NCBI RefSeq assembly: GCF_003626575.1
Contig: NZ_RBDY01000018.1
Location: 62,001-126,000 of the forward strand
Reading direction: 5' to 3'
Source: Streptomyces radicis
Lineage (GTDB): Bacteria > Actinomycetota > Actinomycetes > Streptomycetales > Streptomycetaceae
Length of the DNA: 64,000 bases
Shown: piece by piece, positions 51,304 to 59,538 of the stretch
How the letters are laid out: each line of letters opens with the position of its first letter
Position numbering within the stretch: position 1 is the first letter of the stretch
Notes under the pieces: model-generated
Database searches by the model: none
Told to the model about the DNA's origin: nothing
The model's input: the letters and a program-made list of their open reading frames with translations, nothing else
Program-made: the position numbers and the translations under genes

Positions 51304-53973
51304 TCACCCCTTTTCGGGGCGGGTCAGAAACGCCAACTGGGCGCGTTTGTGGGGGAGTTCGATGACCGGGCCGAGCTCGAGGCCGGTGCGCAGGGCACGT
51401 TCGACGGCCTTGGTGTTCCGGGTGTCGGGCTCGGCGACAACGCGCCGCACGGCCGGGTCGGACAGGACGAACGCGACGAGCGTCGGCATCAGCCCGGTGG
51501 TGAGACCCCGGCGCAGCGGGCCCTGGGGTGGCGCGATCAGGAGGTGGACGCCGAGGTCGCCCTCCTGGACGTCATAGTGGGTGCCGACCTCGTCGGCGGC
51601 CGGGTCGTAGGTCTGGAAGAGCGCCACCGGCACGCCGTCGCGGTGCACGAGATAGGCGTGGTGGGTGTCGAGCGAGTCGAGGAACTCGTAGATCTCCAGG
51701 ACGCCTTCGCGGCCCGCGTCCCTCATCCCCCAGAACGTGGCGCGCTCGTCGCTCACCCAGCCGTGGATCAGGTCGAGGTCGGCCACGGGGTCCACGGGGA
51801 CGACGGTGACCGTGCCGAAGCCCTCGACGGTGCGGCGGTGAACGGGCGGGCGTGGCACGGCCGTTGAGGCACCGACGGGGATCGAGTCCTCATGGGTGAG
51901 GCGCCCCTCGTCGAGGACCACCGGGGTGAGGCGGCCCGCGCGCCACAGCGGCGCCTGGTCGTGATGGTGCGGGTGGTCGGCGGTGCCGTGGGCGCCGAGC
52001 GGGACGATCCAGCGGCTGTCCGCGCGCCGGGCGAGGTCCCACACATAGCGGGCGACGGGCCCGCGCGCGCTGACGTCCGTCACGCCGGGGACGCTCGCGG
52101 TGGCCAGCACGCAGTCCGCGTCGCCCGAGAGCCCGCCGATGTCGAACGACGGGGGTCCTGGCAGCGCCCGCCAGGCGGCCAGCCGGTGGCGTTCGCCCCA
52201 CGGCGGGTGCTCGTCGCCTGTGGCGGCGACCTCGTCAAGGGCCGCGCGCACCACCGGGTCGGGGTCGAGGCCTGGGACGGTGCCGGGGGTGAGCAGGGTG
52301 GTGAGGGCGAACGCGATGCGGGGGAGCGGGTCGAGCCAGGGGCGCAGCACCTCGGGGCAGGCGGGCCCTGGGCGGTCGCCGTGCGCGGGGGTGATCCCCT
52401 GGTCCGCCAGGTCGGCGAGCGCGGTGAACGGGGGCCGTTCACCCAGGAGGCGGACACAGGCGGCCCGCACGGCGGCGTACGCGGTGGCGTCCTTCGAGTC
52501 GGCGTCCATGCGCCGGTCCCAGTCGATGAGCCGCTTGCGGAGCCCGGCGGCCTCGGGCGACAGGTCGGCCAGCCGGTTCATCGCGTCGAGCAGCGCGCCC
52601 GCGCCGCCCGCCACGGTGTCGGCGTGCACGGCCTCCATGTCCTGGGCCTTGAGCCCTGTGGCGCCGTCGAGCAACTCCCCGATGCGGCGGTGCTGGTGGC
52701 CGGGCAGGAACTCCACGCCGAGCGGCGCGGCGAGGCCCCGCTCGTTGGCCATCACCGCGAGGCCGTCCACCGGGGCGCGGCCCAGCGGCTCGTACGCGTG
52801 CGGCTGCCACGCGTGGCGCGGGTCCCAACCCGGCACGGGGCGTTGCCTGTTGTCAGGGTGCCGCACGGGGACGCGCCCGGCGACGCGGTGCAGCGTGCCG
52901 CCCTCGGTGTCGGCGGCCAGCACGACGTTGACCGGCTCGACCCACGCGTCGAGGGCGCGGTCGACGTCCGCGACGGTCCTGGCGCGCAGCAGGCGGGGGA
53001 GGGCCGCGAAGCCCAACGCGCCGGTGACGCGGGGGACATGGCGCAGGCTGATGGCCTCGGGGTCGTCGGGGCCGCCGATGATCACGGGGCCGCGCTCGGT
53101 CTCGATCACCTCGACCGTCACGGGGTCGCCGCCCGCCACCTCGACGGTCTCCACGCCGTGCTCGGTCGGGCGCCAGCCGTCGGGGCCCAGGGCCTCGACG
53201 CCGTCGTCGCCGCGGCGCAGCCGCTCGCGGTAGAGGTCCTGGTAGTCGGCCATGGCGTTGGTGATGCCCCAGGCGACCGTGCCGGTGTGGCCGAAGTGCG
53301 GGATGCCGGGGACGCCGGGGAGCGCGAGGCCGATGACGTCGAACTCCGGGCAGGCCAGCCGTATTTGCTGGTAGCAGCCGGGATCCTCGACATAGCGGTG
53401 CGGGTCACCGGCGAGCAACGCGGCGCCGGACGCGGTGTGTTCGCCGGTGAGCAGCCAGCCGTTGCTGCCCGCGGTGGCGATGTCGCCACCGCTGAACCAC
53501 TCGACGGCCCCGGGGCCGAGGCGGTGGGCGACCTCCGCGCGCCACAGCTTGGCGGGCATGCCCGTGAAGAGGAGGTGGGTGGAGAGCCAGATGCCCAGCG
53601 GCACCCAGGGCTGCCAACGCCCCGGCGTGACACCGGTGTCGGCGAACTCCGATGCCTCGCCCGCCGCTTGGGGCAGGGCGGCGTTGACGCCATCGGTGTA
53701 GGCGGTGACCCAGGCGCGGGTCGCGTCGTCGAGGGCGAGGAAGCAGCGGCGGGCGGTCTGCGCGAGGCGCGCCCGGCGCGCCAGGATGTCCCAGCCGACG
53801 GCGCGAGGGCCGAGGAACGCGGCGGAGGTGCCGCGCAGCCTGCGGTGGTCGACCTCCAGCTGCCAGGCCCGGTCGCGGGCGGCGGCGAGGCCCTGCGCAT
53901 GGGCGAGGCGGTCGGCGCTGCCGGCTCGCACATGCGGGATGCCCCACGGGTCGCGGTGGATGTCGACGGTCAC
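51304..53973 (-). CDS. Penicillin acylase / siderophore-type GNAT acetyltransferase fusion
   Basis: An 889-residue two-part protein. Residues 1 to about 680 are a penicillin acylase-family Ntn hydrolase: the nucleophile is Ser near 168 in TAGSNGW, where the precursor would cut itself, with VIGLALPGVPGIPHFGHTG and WGITNAMADYQDLY further on. No signal peptide is seen, unlike classical penicillin acylases. The last ~190 residues are an AlcB/IucB/DesC-like acetyltransferase (HGWVSDERATFWGMRD, HLLIAPPQGP). An iron box lies upstream, and the divergent gene encodes a siderophore-interacting reductase. A penicillin acylase gene and a reductase gene occur near desferrioxamine clusters that make acylated forms. 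The GTG at 53973 is used; a GTG at 53997 is possible. Confidence 0.85.
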   Translation of the reverse strand: MTVDIHRDPWGIPHVRAGSADRLAHAQGLAAARDRAWQLEVDHRRLRGTSAAFLGPRAVGWDILARRARLAQTARRCFLALDDATRAWVTAYTDGVNAALPQAAGEASEFADTGVTPGRWQPWVPLGIWLSTHLLFTGMPAKLWRAEVAHRLGPGAVEWFSGGDIATAGSNGWLLTGEHTASGAALLAGDPHRYVEDPGCYQQIRLACPEFDVIGLALPGVPGIPHFGHTGTVAWGITNAMADYQDLYRERLRRGDDGVEALGPDGWRPTEHGVETVEVAGGDPVTVEVIETERGPVIIGGPDDPEAISLRHVPRVTGALGFAALPRLLRARTVADVDRALDAWVEPVNVVLAADTEGGTLHRVAGRVPVRHPDNRQRPVPGWDPRHAWQPHAYEPLGRAPVDGLAVMANERGLAAPLGVEFLPGHQHRRIGELLDGATGLKAQDMEAVHADTVAGGAGALLDAMNRLADLSPEAAGLRKRLIDWDRRMDADSKDATAYAAVRAACVRLLGERPPFTALADLADQGITPAHGDRPGPACPEVLRPWLDPLPRIAFALTTLLTPGTVPGLDPDPVVRAALDEVAATGDEHPPWGERHRLAAWRALPGPPSFDIGGLSGDADCVLATASVPGVTDVSARGPVARYVWDLARRADSRWIVPLGAHGTADHPHHHDQAPLWRAGRLTPVVLDEGRLTHEDSIPVGASTAVPRPPVHRRTVEGFGTVTVVPVDPVADLDLIHGWVSDERATFWGMRDAGREGVLEIYEFLDSLDTHHAYLVHRDGVPVALFQTYDPAADEVGTHYDVQEGDLGVHLLIAPPQGPLRRGLTTGLMPTLVAFVLSDPAVRRVVAEPDTRNTKAVERALRTGLELGPVIELPHKRAQLAFLTRPEKG

Positions 53974-54011
53974 GAAGCCCCCATGGTCTCTTCTCACTCG
54001 GCCACCCGATA

Positions 54012-54030
54012 TTAGGTTAGGCTTGCCTAA
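54012..54030. promoter_or_regulatory. Iron box (DmdR/IdeR-type operator)
   Basis: TTAGGTTAGGCTTGCCTAA matches the 19-base actinobacterial iron box closely (consensus TTAGGTTAGGCTAACCTAA). It sits between the divergent penicillin acylase fusion and siderophore-reductase genes, and should repress both when iron is plentiful. Confidence 0.9.
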
Positions 54031-54104
54031 CTTATGCGGGGATGCGGTCGGCGAGCAACCGAGCTGTCGAGCCGCGGTGAGGATTTCGAGAAGGGGAGGC
54101 CCTG

Positions 54105-54836
54105 ATGGCCCACGGCTGGGAAGGCGCCGTGCTCAAGCTGATGCGCGGCAAGGACTTCACGCTGACCGTGACCGGCGTCGAGGCGGTCACCGAGCGGTAC
54201 CGCAGGCTGCGCGTGACCGACGGCGGCCTGCTCGCCGCCGTTCCGCCGCATCCGACGATGTGGGCGCGCCTGTGGTTCGACCGGGGAGGGAAGCCGCACC
54301 AGCGCGCGTACACGCTGGTCGACCCCGATCCCCGGGCGGGCACGTTCTCGCTCGAGTTCGCGCTGCACGACGGCACCGCGAGCGACTGGGCCCGCGCCGC
54401 CGAGCCGGGCGCCACGGTGGACACCACCGTGCAGGGCACGGGCTTCGACCGGCCCGATCCCGAGCCCTCGCGCCTGCTCGTGGTCGGCGACCCGGCGTCG
54501 CTGCCCGGGGTCAACTCCCTGCTCGACGCGTTCCCCGAGGCCGACGCCACGATCTGGTTCGAGGCGCCCGACCCGGGGGACCGGGAGCTGCCGTTCCGCG
54601 TGGACGCCGAGCGGCACGAGCTGCGCCTGGTCGAACGGATCGACGGCGGCGGGCAGTTGGTGAAGGAGGTGCGCGCGGCGCTGCCCGCGCTCGTCGACGA
54701 CCCCGAGCGCGTCTACGCCTGGGTGGCCTGCGACACGCGCACGACACGGGAGCTCGGGGCGTTCCTGCGCAAGGAGGTCGGCCTGCCCCGGCGTCGCGTG
54801 CACGCCCTGGGGTACTGGCGCGCGGACACCAACTGA
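54105..54836 (+). CDS. Siderophore-interacting protein (FAD-dependent ferric reductase)
   Basis: A 243-residue SIP-family protein, which reduces ferric siderophores in the cytoplasm to release iron. The flavin-binding barrel holds RAYTLVDPDPRAGTFSLEF and the small GASDWA-like loop (TASDWARAAEPG); the C-terminal half has LLVVGDPASLPGVNSLLDAF and WVACDTRTTRELGAFL, as in the ViuB/SIP family. GGGGAGG precedes the ATG. It is divergent from the acylase/acetyltransferase fusion gene across an iron box. Confidence 0.92.
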   Translation: MAHGWEGAVLKLMRGKDFTLTVTGVEAVTERYRRLRVTDGGLLAAVPPHPTMWARLWFDRGGKPHQRAYTLVDPDPRAGTFSLEFALHDGTASDWARAAEPGATVDTTVQGTGFDRPDPEPSRLLVVGDPASLPGVNSLLDAFPEADATIWFEAPDPGDRELPFRVDAERHELRLVERIDGGGQLVKEVRAALPALVDDPERVYAWVACDTRTTRELGAFLRKEVGLPRRRVHALGYWRADTN

Positions 54837-54888
54837 CCGTTCGGGCCGGGCCGTTGGGGACGGGCGCCAACCTGAATGTTCCTGGGAT

Positions 54889-54918
54889 TTGCCTATAGCT
54901 TGTAGGTAGCTGCATAAT
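54889..54918 (+). promoter_or_regulatory. Promoter of the TetR gene with an internal operator
   Basis: TTGCCT (54889-54894) and CATAAT (54913-54918) are 18 bases apart. The spacer carries TATAGCT and TAGCT boxes in imperfect symmetry, so the TetR protein could bind here and repress itself. Confidence 0.5.
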
Positions 54919-54949
54919 GGCCCCAGGAAACGCGGAGAGGAGAGCCGTG

Positions 54950-55519
54950 ATGGCGCGCGTGGGGCTGACCGCGGAACGCCTGGCCAGGGCGGGTGCGGAG
55001 CTGGCCGACGAGGTCGGGTTCGACCAGGTGACCGTCTCGGCGCTCGCCCGGCGGTTCGACGTCAAGGTCGCCAGCCTGTACTCGCACGTCAAGAGCTCCC
55101 AGGACCTCAGGACGAGGATCGCCCTGCTCGCCCTGGAGGAGATGGCCGACCGGGGCGCCGCCGCCCTGGCCGGGCGCGCGGGCAAGGACGCCCTGGCCGC
55201 CCTGGCGAACGTCTACCGCGACTACGCCCGCGAGCACCCGGGCCGCTACGCCGCCGCCAGGCTGCGGCTCGACCCCGAGGCCGCCGCCGCCAGCGCGGGC
55301 GGCAGGCACGCGCACATGACCCGCGCGATCCTGCGCGGCTACGACCTGACCGAGCCCGACCAGACGCACGCCGTCCGGCTGCTCGGCAGCGTCTTCCACG
55401 GCTACGTCAGCCTCGAGCTCGGCGGCGGCTTCGACCACAGCGCCCCCGACAGCGAGGAGACCTGGACGCGGATCCTCGACGCCCTCGACGCCCTGCTGCG
55501 GAGCTGGCCCGCCGCGTGA
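54950..55519 (+). CDS. TetR-family regulator with WHG C-terminal domain
   Basis: A 189-residue regulator. The N-terminal helix-turn-helix reads GFDQVTVSALARRFDVKVAS LYSHVKS. The C-terminal half fits the TetR_C WHG group (RDYAREHPGRYAAARL, LLGSVFHGYVSLELGGGF). The ATG at 54950 is seven bases after AGGAG. It is followed after 43 bases by an SGNH hydrolase gene on the same strand, which it may control; ligand unknown. Confidence 0.88.
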   Translation: MARVGLTAERLARAGAELADEVGFDQVTVSALARRFDVKVASLYSHVKSSQDLRTRIALLALEEMADRGAAALAGRAGKDALAALANVYRDYAREHPGRYAAARLRLDPEAAAASAGGRHAHMTRAILRGYDLTEPDQTHAVRLLGSVFHGYVSLELGGGFDHSAPDSEETWTRILDALDALLRSWPAA

Positions 55520-55562
55520 CGGGCGGCACCCCCCGAACGTTCCCCCCGACAGGTTGAGACCC

Positions 55563-56759
55563 ATGCGCACCGAGCACCACCCCGAGCACCCCTGGATCAC
55601 CACCCCCGTCACCGCGGACCTGCTGCGCGGCGCCCTCGACCTCGAGCCCACGGGGCGCGGCCTCCTGCCGCACCGGCTCCCGGCCTGGGCCCGCGCCCAG
55701 TACGCCGACGGCCAGCTGGCCATGGCCGAGTCCCAACCCTCGGGCGTGCGCCTGGCGTTCCGCACCCGCGCCACCGCCGTCGAGCTGGACACGGTGCCCA
55801 CCAAGCGCGTCTACGTGGGCGCCCCACCGCGCCCCGACGGCGTGTACGAGCTGCTCGTCGACGGCCGCCAGGTCGGCCGGTCATCCGTCGCGGGCGGCGA
55901 CACCCTGACCATCGACATGGCCACCGGCACCGCCGAGCACCGCGAGGGCCCGCCCGGCACCGTCCGCTTCGCCGACCTGCCGGGCGAGGCCAAGGACGTC
56001 GAGATCTGGCTGCCGCACAACGAGACCACCCGGCTCGTCGCCCTGCGCACCGACGCCCCCGTCGAGCCGACGCCCGACCCGGGCCGCCGGGTGTGGCTGC
56101 ACCACGGCAGCTCGATCAGCCACGGCTCCGACGCCGCGGGCCCGACCAGCACATGGCCCGCGCTCGCCGCGTCGCTCGGCGGCGTCGAGCTGATCAACCT
56201 CGGCTTCGGCGGCGGCGCCCTGCTCGACCCGTTCACCGCGCGCGCCATGCGGGACACCCCGGCCGACCTGGTCAGCGTCAAGATCGGCATCAACCTGGTC
56301 AACACCGATCTCATGCGGCTGCGCGCCTTCACCCCCGCCGTGCACGGCTTCCTCGACACCCTCCGCGAGGGCCACCCCACCGCGCCCCTGCTGGTCGTCT
56401 CGCCCATCCTGTGCCCCATCCACGAGGACACGCCGGGGCCGAGCGTCCCCGACCCCGAGTCCTTCGGCACCGGCCGACTCAGGTTCAAGGCCACCGGCGA
56501 CCCGGCCGAACGGGCGGGCGGCAAGCTGACGTTGGGCGTCATCCGCGACGAGCTGGCCGGGATCGTGGCGCAACGGGCCGCCCATGACCCGAACCTCCAC
56601 CTCATCGACGGGCGCGACCTCTACGGCGAGGCCGACGCCGCCGAGCTGCCGCTCCCCGACGAGCTGCACCCCGACGCGGCCACCCACCGCCGCATCGGCG
56701 AGCGCTTCGCCGAACGCGCCTTCGCCCACGGCCCGTTCGCCGCCGCCCCCGGCGCCTGA
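55563..56759 (+). CDS. SGNH/GDSL-family hydrolase
   Basis: A 398-residue cytoplasmic hydrolase. An N-terminal beta-sandwich (residues ~60-165) resembles the jelly-roll found ahead of some SGNH esterases. The SGNH blocks are then present: HHGSSISHG (Ser), NLGFGGGALLD (Gly), VSVKIGINLVN (Asn) and LPDELHPD (Asp/His). The family removes acetyl or acyl groups from sugars or lipids; substrate not evident. It follows the TetR gene and ends at a strong shared terminator. Confidence 0.85.
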   Translation: MRTEHHPEHPWITTPVTADLLRGALDLEPTGRGLLPHRLPAWARAQYADGQLAMAESQPSGVRLAFRTRATAVELDTVPTKRVYVGAPPRPDGVYELLVDGRQVGRSSVAGGDTLTIDMATGTAEHREGPPGTVRFADLPGEAKDVEIWLPHNETTRLVALRTDAPVEPTPDPGRRVWLHHGSSISHGSDAAGPTSTWPALAASLGGVELINLGFGGGALLDPFTARAMRDTPADLVSVKIGINLVNTDLMRLRAFTPAVHGFLDTLREGHPTAPLLVVSPILCPIHEDTPGPSVPDPESFGTGRLRFKATGDPAERAGGKLTLGVIRDELAGIVAQRAAHDPNLHLIDGRDLYGEADAAELPLPDELHPDAATHRRIGERFAERAFAHGPFAAAPGA

Positions 56760-56762
56760 ACG

Positions 56763-56810
56763 GCGGAGCGGGTGGACCACCCCCTTCCCGTGGTGGTCCA
56801 CCCGCTCCGC
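56763..56810. terminator. Bidirectional terminator between SGNH hydrolase and protease genes
   Basis: A perfect 19-base stem (GCGGAGCGGGTGGACCACC and its complement) with a ten-base loop, between two convergent stops. Confidence 0.9.
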
Positions 56811-56823
56811 ACGGTGCCGCGCG

Positions 56824-57978
56824 TCAGGCCGTGTGCAGGGTCAACCCGTACACGGACAGGATCTCGTTGAGCGGCTGGTACCACGTCTCGCCGCCGCTCG
56901 AGCAGTTGCCCCAGCCGCCCGAGGTCACGCCCTGGGCCTGGTCGCCGCTGATGTAGGAGCCGCCCGAGTCACCGCCCTCGGCGCAGACGCTCGTCTTGGT
57001 CAACTGGTAGACGACCTCGCCCGAGCTGTAGTTGACGGTCTCGTTCTTGGCGAGCAGCGTGCCGCAGTGCCACCCGGTGGTGGAGCCGGAGCGGCAGATC
57101 GACGCGCCCACGGGCGCCTCGTTCGAGCCGCGCACCAGCGCGTCGGAGACCGTGCCCCAGCCCAGGACGACCGGCTCGGTCCACCAGCCGTTCCCCACGC
57201 TGACATACGCGTAGTCGTTGCCGGGGAACGACGAGCCCTGGAAGTGCCCGATCAGCGAGCGGTCCCAGCCGTAGACCGCCGCGCCGCCCCCGCCGCAGTG
57301 CCCCGCGGTCACAAACCCGCCGTGCACCGAGAAGCCGATGGAACAGCGCACATTGCCCGTGTAGTAGGGGTCGCCGCCGACCGTGCCCGCGGCGAGGGTC
57401 TGCGGGGCCCCGGCCACGGAGCGGACCTCGACCGCGCCCTCCGCCTTCGCGTCCGCGAGGAACGCGGCGACCTCGGCGTCCGACTCGGCGCCGCTGACGA
57501 CGTTGACGACCACGCTGTTGGCGAGCGGGTCCACGTGCCAGCTGCTCACGCCCTCGGGCGCCCCTTCGGGCCCGGCCAGGTCGTTGATCGCGACCAGGGT
57601 GGCGTCGAGGGCCGCCTGGGTGTGGTCGACCAGCTCGACCTCGGCCCCTGTGGCCAGGACGGGCTCGGCGTACTCGCGGTCGGTCACGCCCACGACCAGG
57701 GTCCCGGCCTCCGCGTCGAACCAGCTGCCGCCGAACGCCTCGGCCGCCGCGCTCTTCGCGTCCGCCTCGATGGCGACGGCGTCGGCCTCCTGGGCGAGGC
57801 GTTCGACGGCCTGCTCCTCGGAGAGGCCGAGGTCGCGCTCGAGGGCGTCGACCAACGCGGGCTCGGCGACGGGCTGTTCGGCCGAGGAGCGCTCGGCGGC
57901 GACCGCGCCGGTGCCGGTCAGCGCGCCTGCGATCAGCAGCGCCGACAGGGACAGGCGAATGCCTGCGGTGCGTCTCAT
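56824..57978 (-). CDS. Secreted streptogrisin / alpha-lytic-type serine protease
   Basis: A 384-residue preproprotease of family S1. The signal peptide (LSLSALLIAGALTGTG) is followed by a long propeptide (to about residue 200) of the alpha-lytic type, with AVAIEADAKSAAAEAFGGSW. The mature enzyme has His near 226 (FVTAGHC), Asp near 255 (PGNDYAYV) and Ser near 337 (GDSGGS), with paired Cys residues. Specificity cannot be fixed, but small uncharged or aromatic residues are usual. AAGGAG lies five bases before the ATG. Its upstream region is interrupted by a TnpB element about 150 bases away. Confidence 0.93.
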   Translation of the reverse strand: MRRTAGIRLSLSALLIAGALTGTGAVAAERSSAEQPVAEPALVDALERDLGLSEEQAVERLAQEADAVAIEADAKSAAAEAFGGSWFDAEAGTLVVGVTDREYAEPVLATGAEVELVDHTQAALDATLVAINDLAGPEGAPEGVSSWHVDPLANSVVVNVVSGAESDAEVAAFLADAKAEGAVEVRSVAGAPQTLAAGTVGGDPYYTGNVRCSIGFSVHGGFVTAGHCGGGGAAVYGWDRSLIGHFQGSSFPGNDYAYVSVGNGWWTEPVVLGWGTVSDALVRGSNEAPVGASICRSGSTTGWHCGTLLAKNETVNYSSGEVVYQLTKTSVCAEGGDSGGSYISGDQAQGVTSGGWGNCSSGGETWYQPLNEILSVYGLTLHTA

Positions 57979-58054
57979 CTGGTCTCCTTCGTGGATGCTC
58001 CGGCCTTCGGGCCGGGGAGGAAACGAAGCTCTTGTGGAGCAGGGCAGGGGAAGG

Positions 58055-58077
58055 CGAATCGCCGCCGGGGCGATTCG
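58055..58077. promoter_or_regulatory. Palindrome in the protease leader
   Basis: CGAATCGCC-N5-GGCGATTCG, a perfect nine-base inverted repeat 77 bases before the protease start. It may be an operator or a hairpin in the leader. Confidence 0.4.
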
Positions 58078-58136
58078 GCGTCTACGGCCACCGATCGACA
58101 CCCTTGGGTCACATGGGGGTTGATAGGGTGTGAGGT

Positions 58137-59345
58137 ATGGCGCGGCAGGTCAAGCGGGCGTTCAGGTACCGCTTCTACCCCACGAGCGAGCAGGCGGCGG
58201 AGCTGTCGCGGACGTTCGGCTGCGTCCGTCTCGTGTACAACAAGGCGCTTCAGGAACGCACGCGCGCCTGGTATGGCGAGCAGCGCCGGGTCTCCTACGT
58301 GGAGTCGTCGGCGATGCTGACCGGATGGAAGAAGACCGAGGAGCTCGCCTTCCTGGGCGAGGTGTCCTGCGTCCCGCTCCAGCAGGCCCTCAGGCATCTC
58401 CAGACCGCCTTCACCAACTTCTTCGCCAAGCGCGCCACATACCCCCGCTACAAGTCCCGGAAGAAGTCGCGCGCGTCGGCCGAGTACACCCGCAGCGCCT
58501 TCACATGGCGTGACGGGGAGTTGACGCTCGCGAAGATGAGCGGGCCCCTGGACATCCGCTGGTCGCGTCCACTGCCCCAGGGGGCGGAGCCGTCCACCGT
58601 GACCGTCTCCCGCGACGCGGCGGGCCGCTGGTTCGTGTCCCTGCTGTGCGAGGACACCATGGTCCCGGCCCCGGCGACCACGAACGCGGTCGGTATCGAC
58701 GCGGGCATCACCTCCCTGGTGACCCTGTCCACCGGGGAGAAGATCGCCAATCCCCGGCACGAGCGCCGCGACCGCGCCCGCCTGGCCCGCGCACAGCGCC
58801 AGCTGTCCCGCAAGGCGAAGGGCTCGAACAACCGTGAGAAGGCCCGCCGGAAGGTGGCCCGTGTCCATGCGCGGATCGCCGACCGGCGCCGGGACTTCCT
58901 CCACAAGCTCACCACTCGGCTCGTCCGTGAGAACCAAACGGTCGTGATCGAGGACCTCACCGTCCGCAACCTGCTCAAGAACGGGCGTCTCGCGCGCGCC
59001 ATCTCGGACGCGGCCTGGACGGAACTGCGTTCCATGCTGGAGTACAAGTGCGCCTGGTACGGGCGTGAACTCGTGGTGATCGACCGCTTCTTCCCCAGCT
59101 CGAAGCTGTGCGGGGCCTGCGGCACGGTCCGCGGGAAACTGCCGCTGAACGTCCGCGTGTGGACGTGTGAGTGCGGCACCACGCATGACCGTGATGTGAA
59201 CGCGGCACGCACCATCCTGGCCGCCGGGCTGGCGGCAGCAGCCTGTGGAGACGGTGTAAGACCTCAACGGGAGTCCTCCCGGACAGGGCGGTCGTCGGTG
59301 AAGCAGGAAACCCAGCGGGCGACCGCTGGAACCCCCCGCCTTTAG
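58137..59345 (+). CDS. tnpB: TnpB, RNA-guided nuclease of the IS200/IS605 family
   Basis: A 402-residue TnpB with N-terminal helix-turn-helix/wedge region (RYRFYPTSEQAAELSRTFGC, RLVYNKALQERT). The RuvC acids are intact: Asp in VGIDAGI near 185, Glu in VVIEDLTV near 273 and Asp in HDRDVNAA near 360. The zinc finger CGACG and CECG lies between the last two. TnpB cuts DNA next to a TAM, guided by an RNA made from its own 3' end. Length and all key residues are normal, so it looks active. The stop codon TAG lies in the loop of the right-end hairpin. Confidence 0.93.
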   Translation: MARQVKRAFRYRFYPTSEQAAELSRTFGCVRLVYNKALQERTRAWYGEQRRVSYVESSAMLTGWKKTEELAFLGEVSCVPLQQALRHLQTAFTNFFAKRATYPRYKSRKKSRASAEYTRSAFTWRDGELTLAKMSGPLDIRWSRPLPQGAEPSTVTVSRDAAGRWFVSLLCEDTMVPAPATTNAVGIDAGITSLVTLSTGEKIANPRHERRDRARLARAQRQLSRKAKGSNNREKARRKVARVHARIADRRRDFLHKLTTRLVRENQTVVIEDLTVRNLLKNGRLARAISDAAWTELRSMLEYKCAWYGRELVVIDRFFPSSKLCGACGTVRGKLPLNVRVWTCECGTTHDRDVNAARTILAAGLAAAACGDGVRPQRESSRTGRSSVKQETQRATAGTPRL

Positions 59346-59362
59346 GCGGGAGAGGAAGTCAA
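59225..59362 (+). ncRNA. Predicted omega RNA scaffold overlapping the tnpB 3' end
   Basis: TnpB guide RNAs of this group come from the last part of the tnpB message and end at the right boundary. The 59335-59350 hairpin is the expected last stem. The 5' limit is a rough estimate; the guide would begin at 59363 with GGTGGGGGTGCTCC. Confidence 0.5.
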
Positions 59363-59476
59363 GGTGGGGGTGCTCCTTCTCTGCTCTACCTGTGAGGGGG
59401 CGGAACAAGGGAGACCGAGAGCGCTCTCACGTCTGGGGGCAGAGCCTAGAGGTATGGCATGGGCATGTCTAGACCA
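59363..59476 (-). promoter_or_regulatory. Orphan promoter, operator and ribosome-binding site facing the TnpB right end
   Basis: On the minus strand: -35 TAGACA (59471-59466), a 17-base spacer, -10 TAGGCT (59448-59443), a palindrome GAGAGCGCTCTC (59417-59428) of the LacI-operator kind just downstream, and AAGGAG (59378-59373). No gene follows: the TnpB element begins within about ten bases. TGGTCTAGACA next to the -35 also resembles half of a DasR site. Confidence 0.5.
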
Positions 59477-59538
59477 AAGGACGTGCCGCGGCTGCCCGTT
59501 CGCTGCCCGTTCCCACCGGCCGTTCCCACCGGCCGTTC

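Larger units (their letters stand above)
58125..59362 (+). mobile_element. TnpB-only element of the IS200/IS605 group
   Basis: The element carries tnpB and no tnpA. On the left TTGAT (58120-58124), identical to the TAM of ISDra2, stands directly before it. On the right, the hairpin CCCGCC-TTTA-GGCGGG (59335-59350) and a final TCAA (59359-59362) match right ends of this group. The exact left boundary is inferred from the TAM. Confidence 0.7.

Noticed and set aside
57975..58101. A short minus-strand frame whose stop overlaps the protease start
   Set aside because: No good start signal and no conserved feature; the overlap is probably chance. The protease has its own AAGGAG.
59466..59476. A DasR (dre) site
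   Set aside because: Only the TGTCTAGACCA core fits; the outer bases of the consensus do not. It is kept only as a remark on the orphan promoter.
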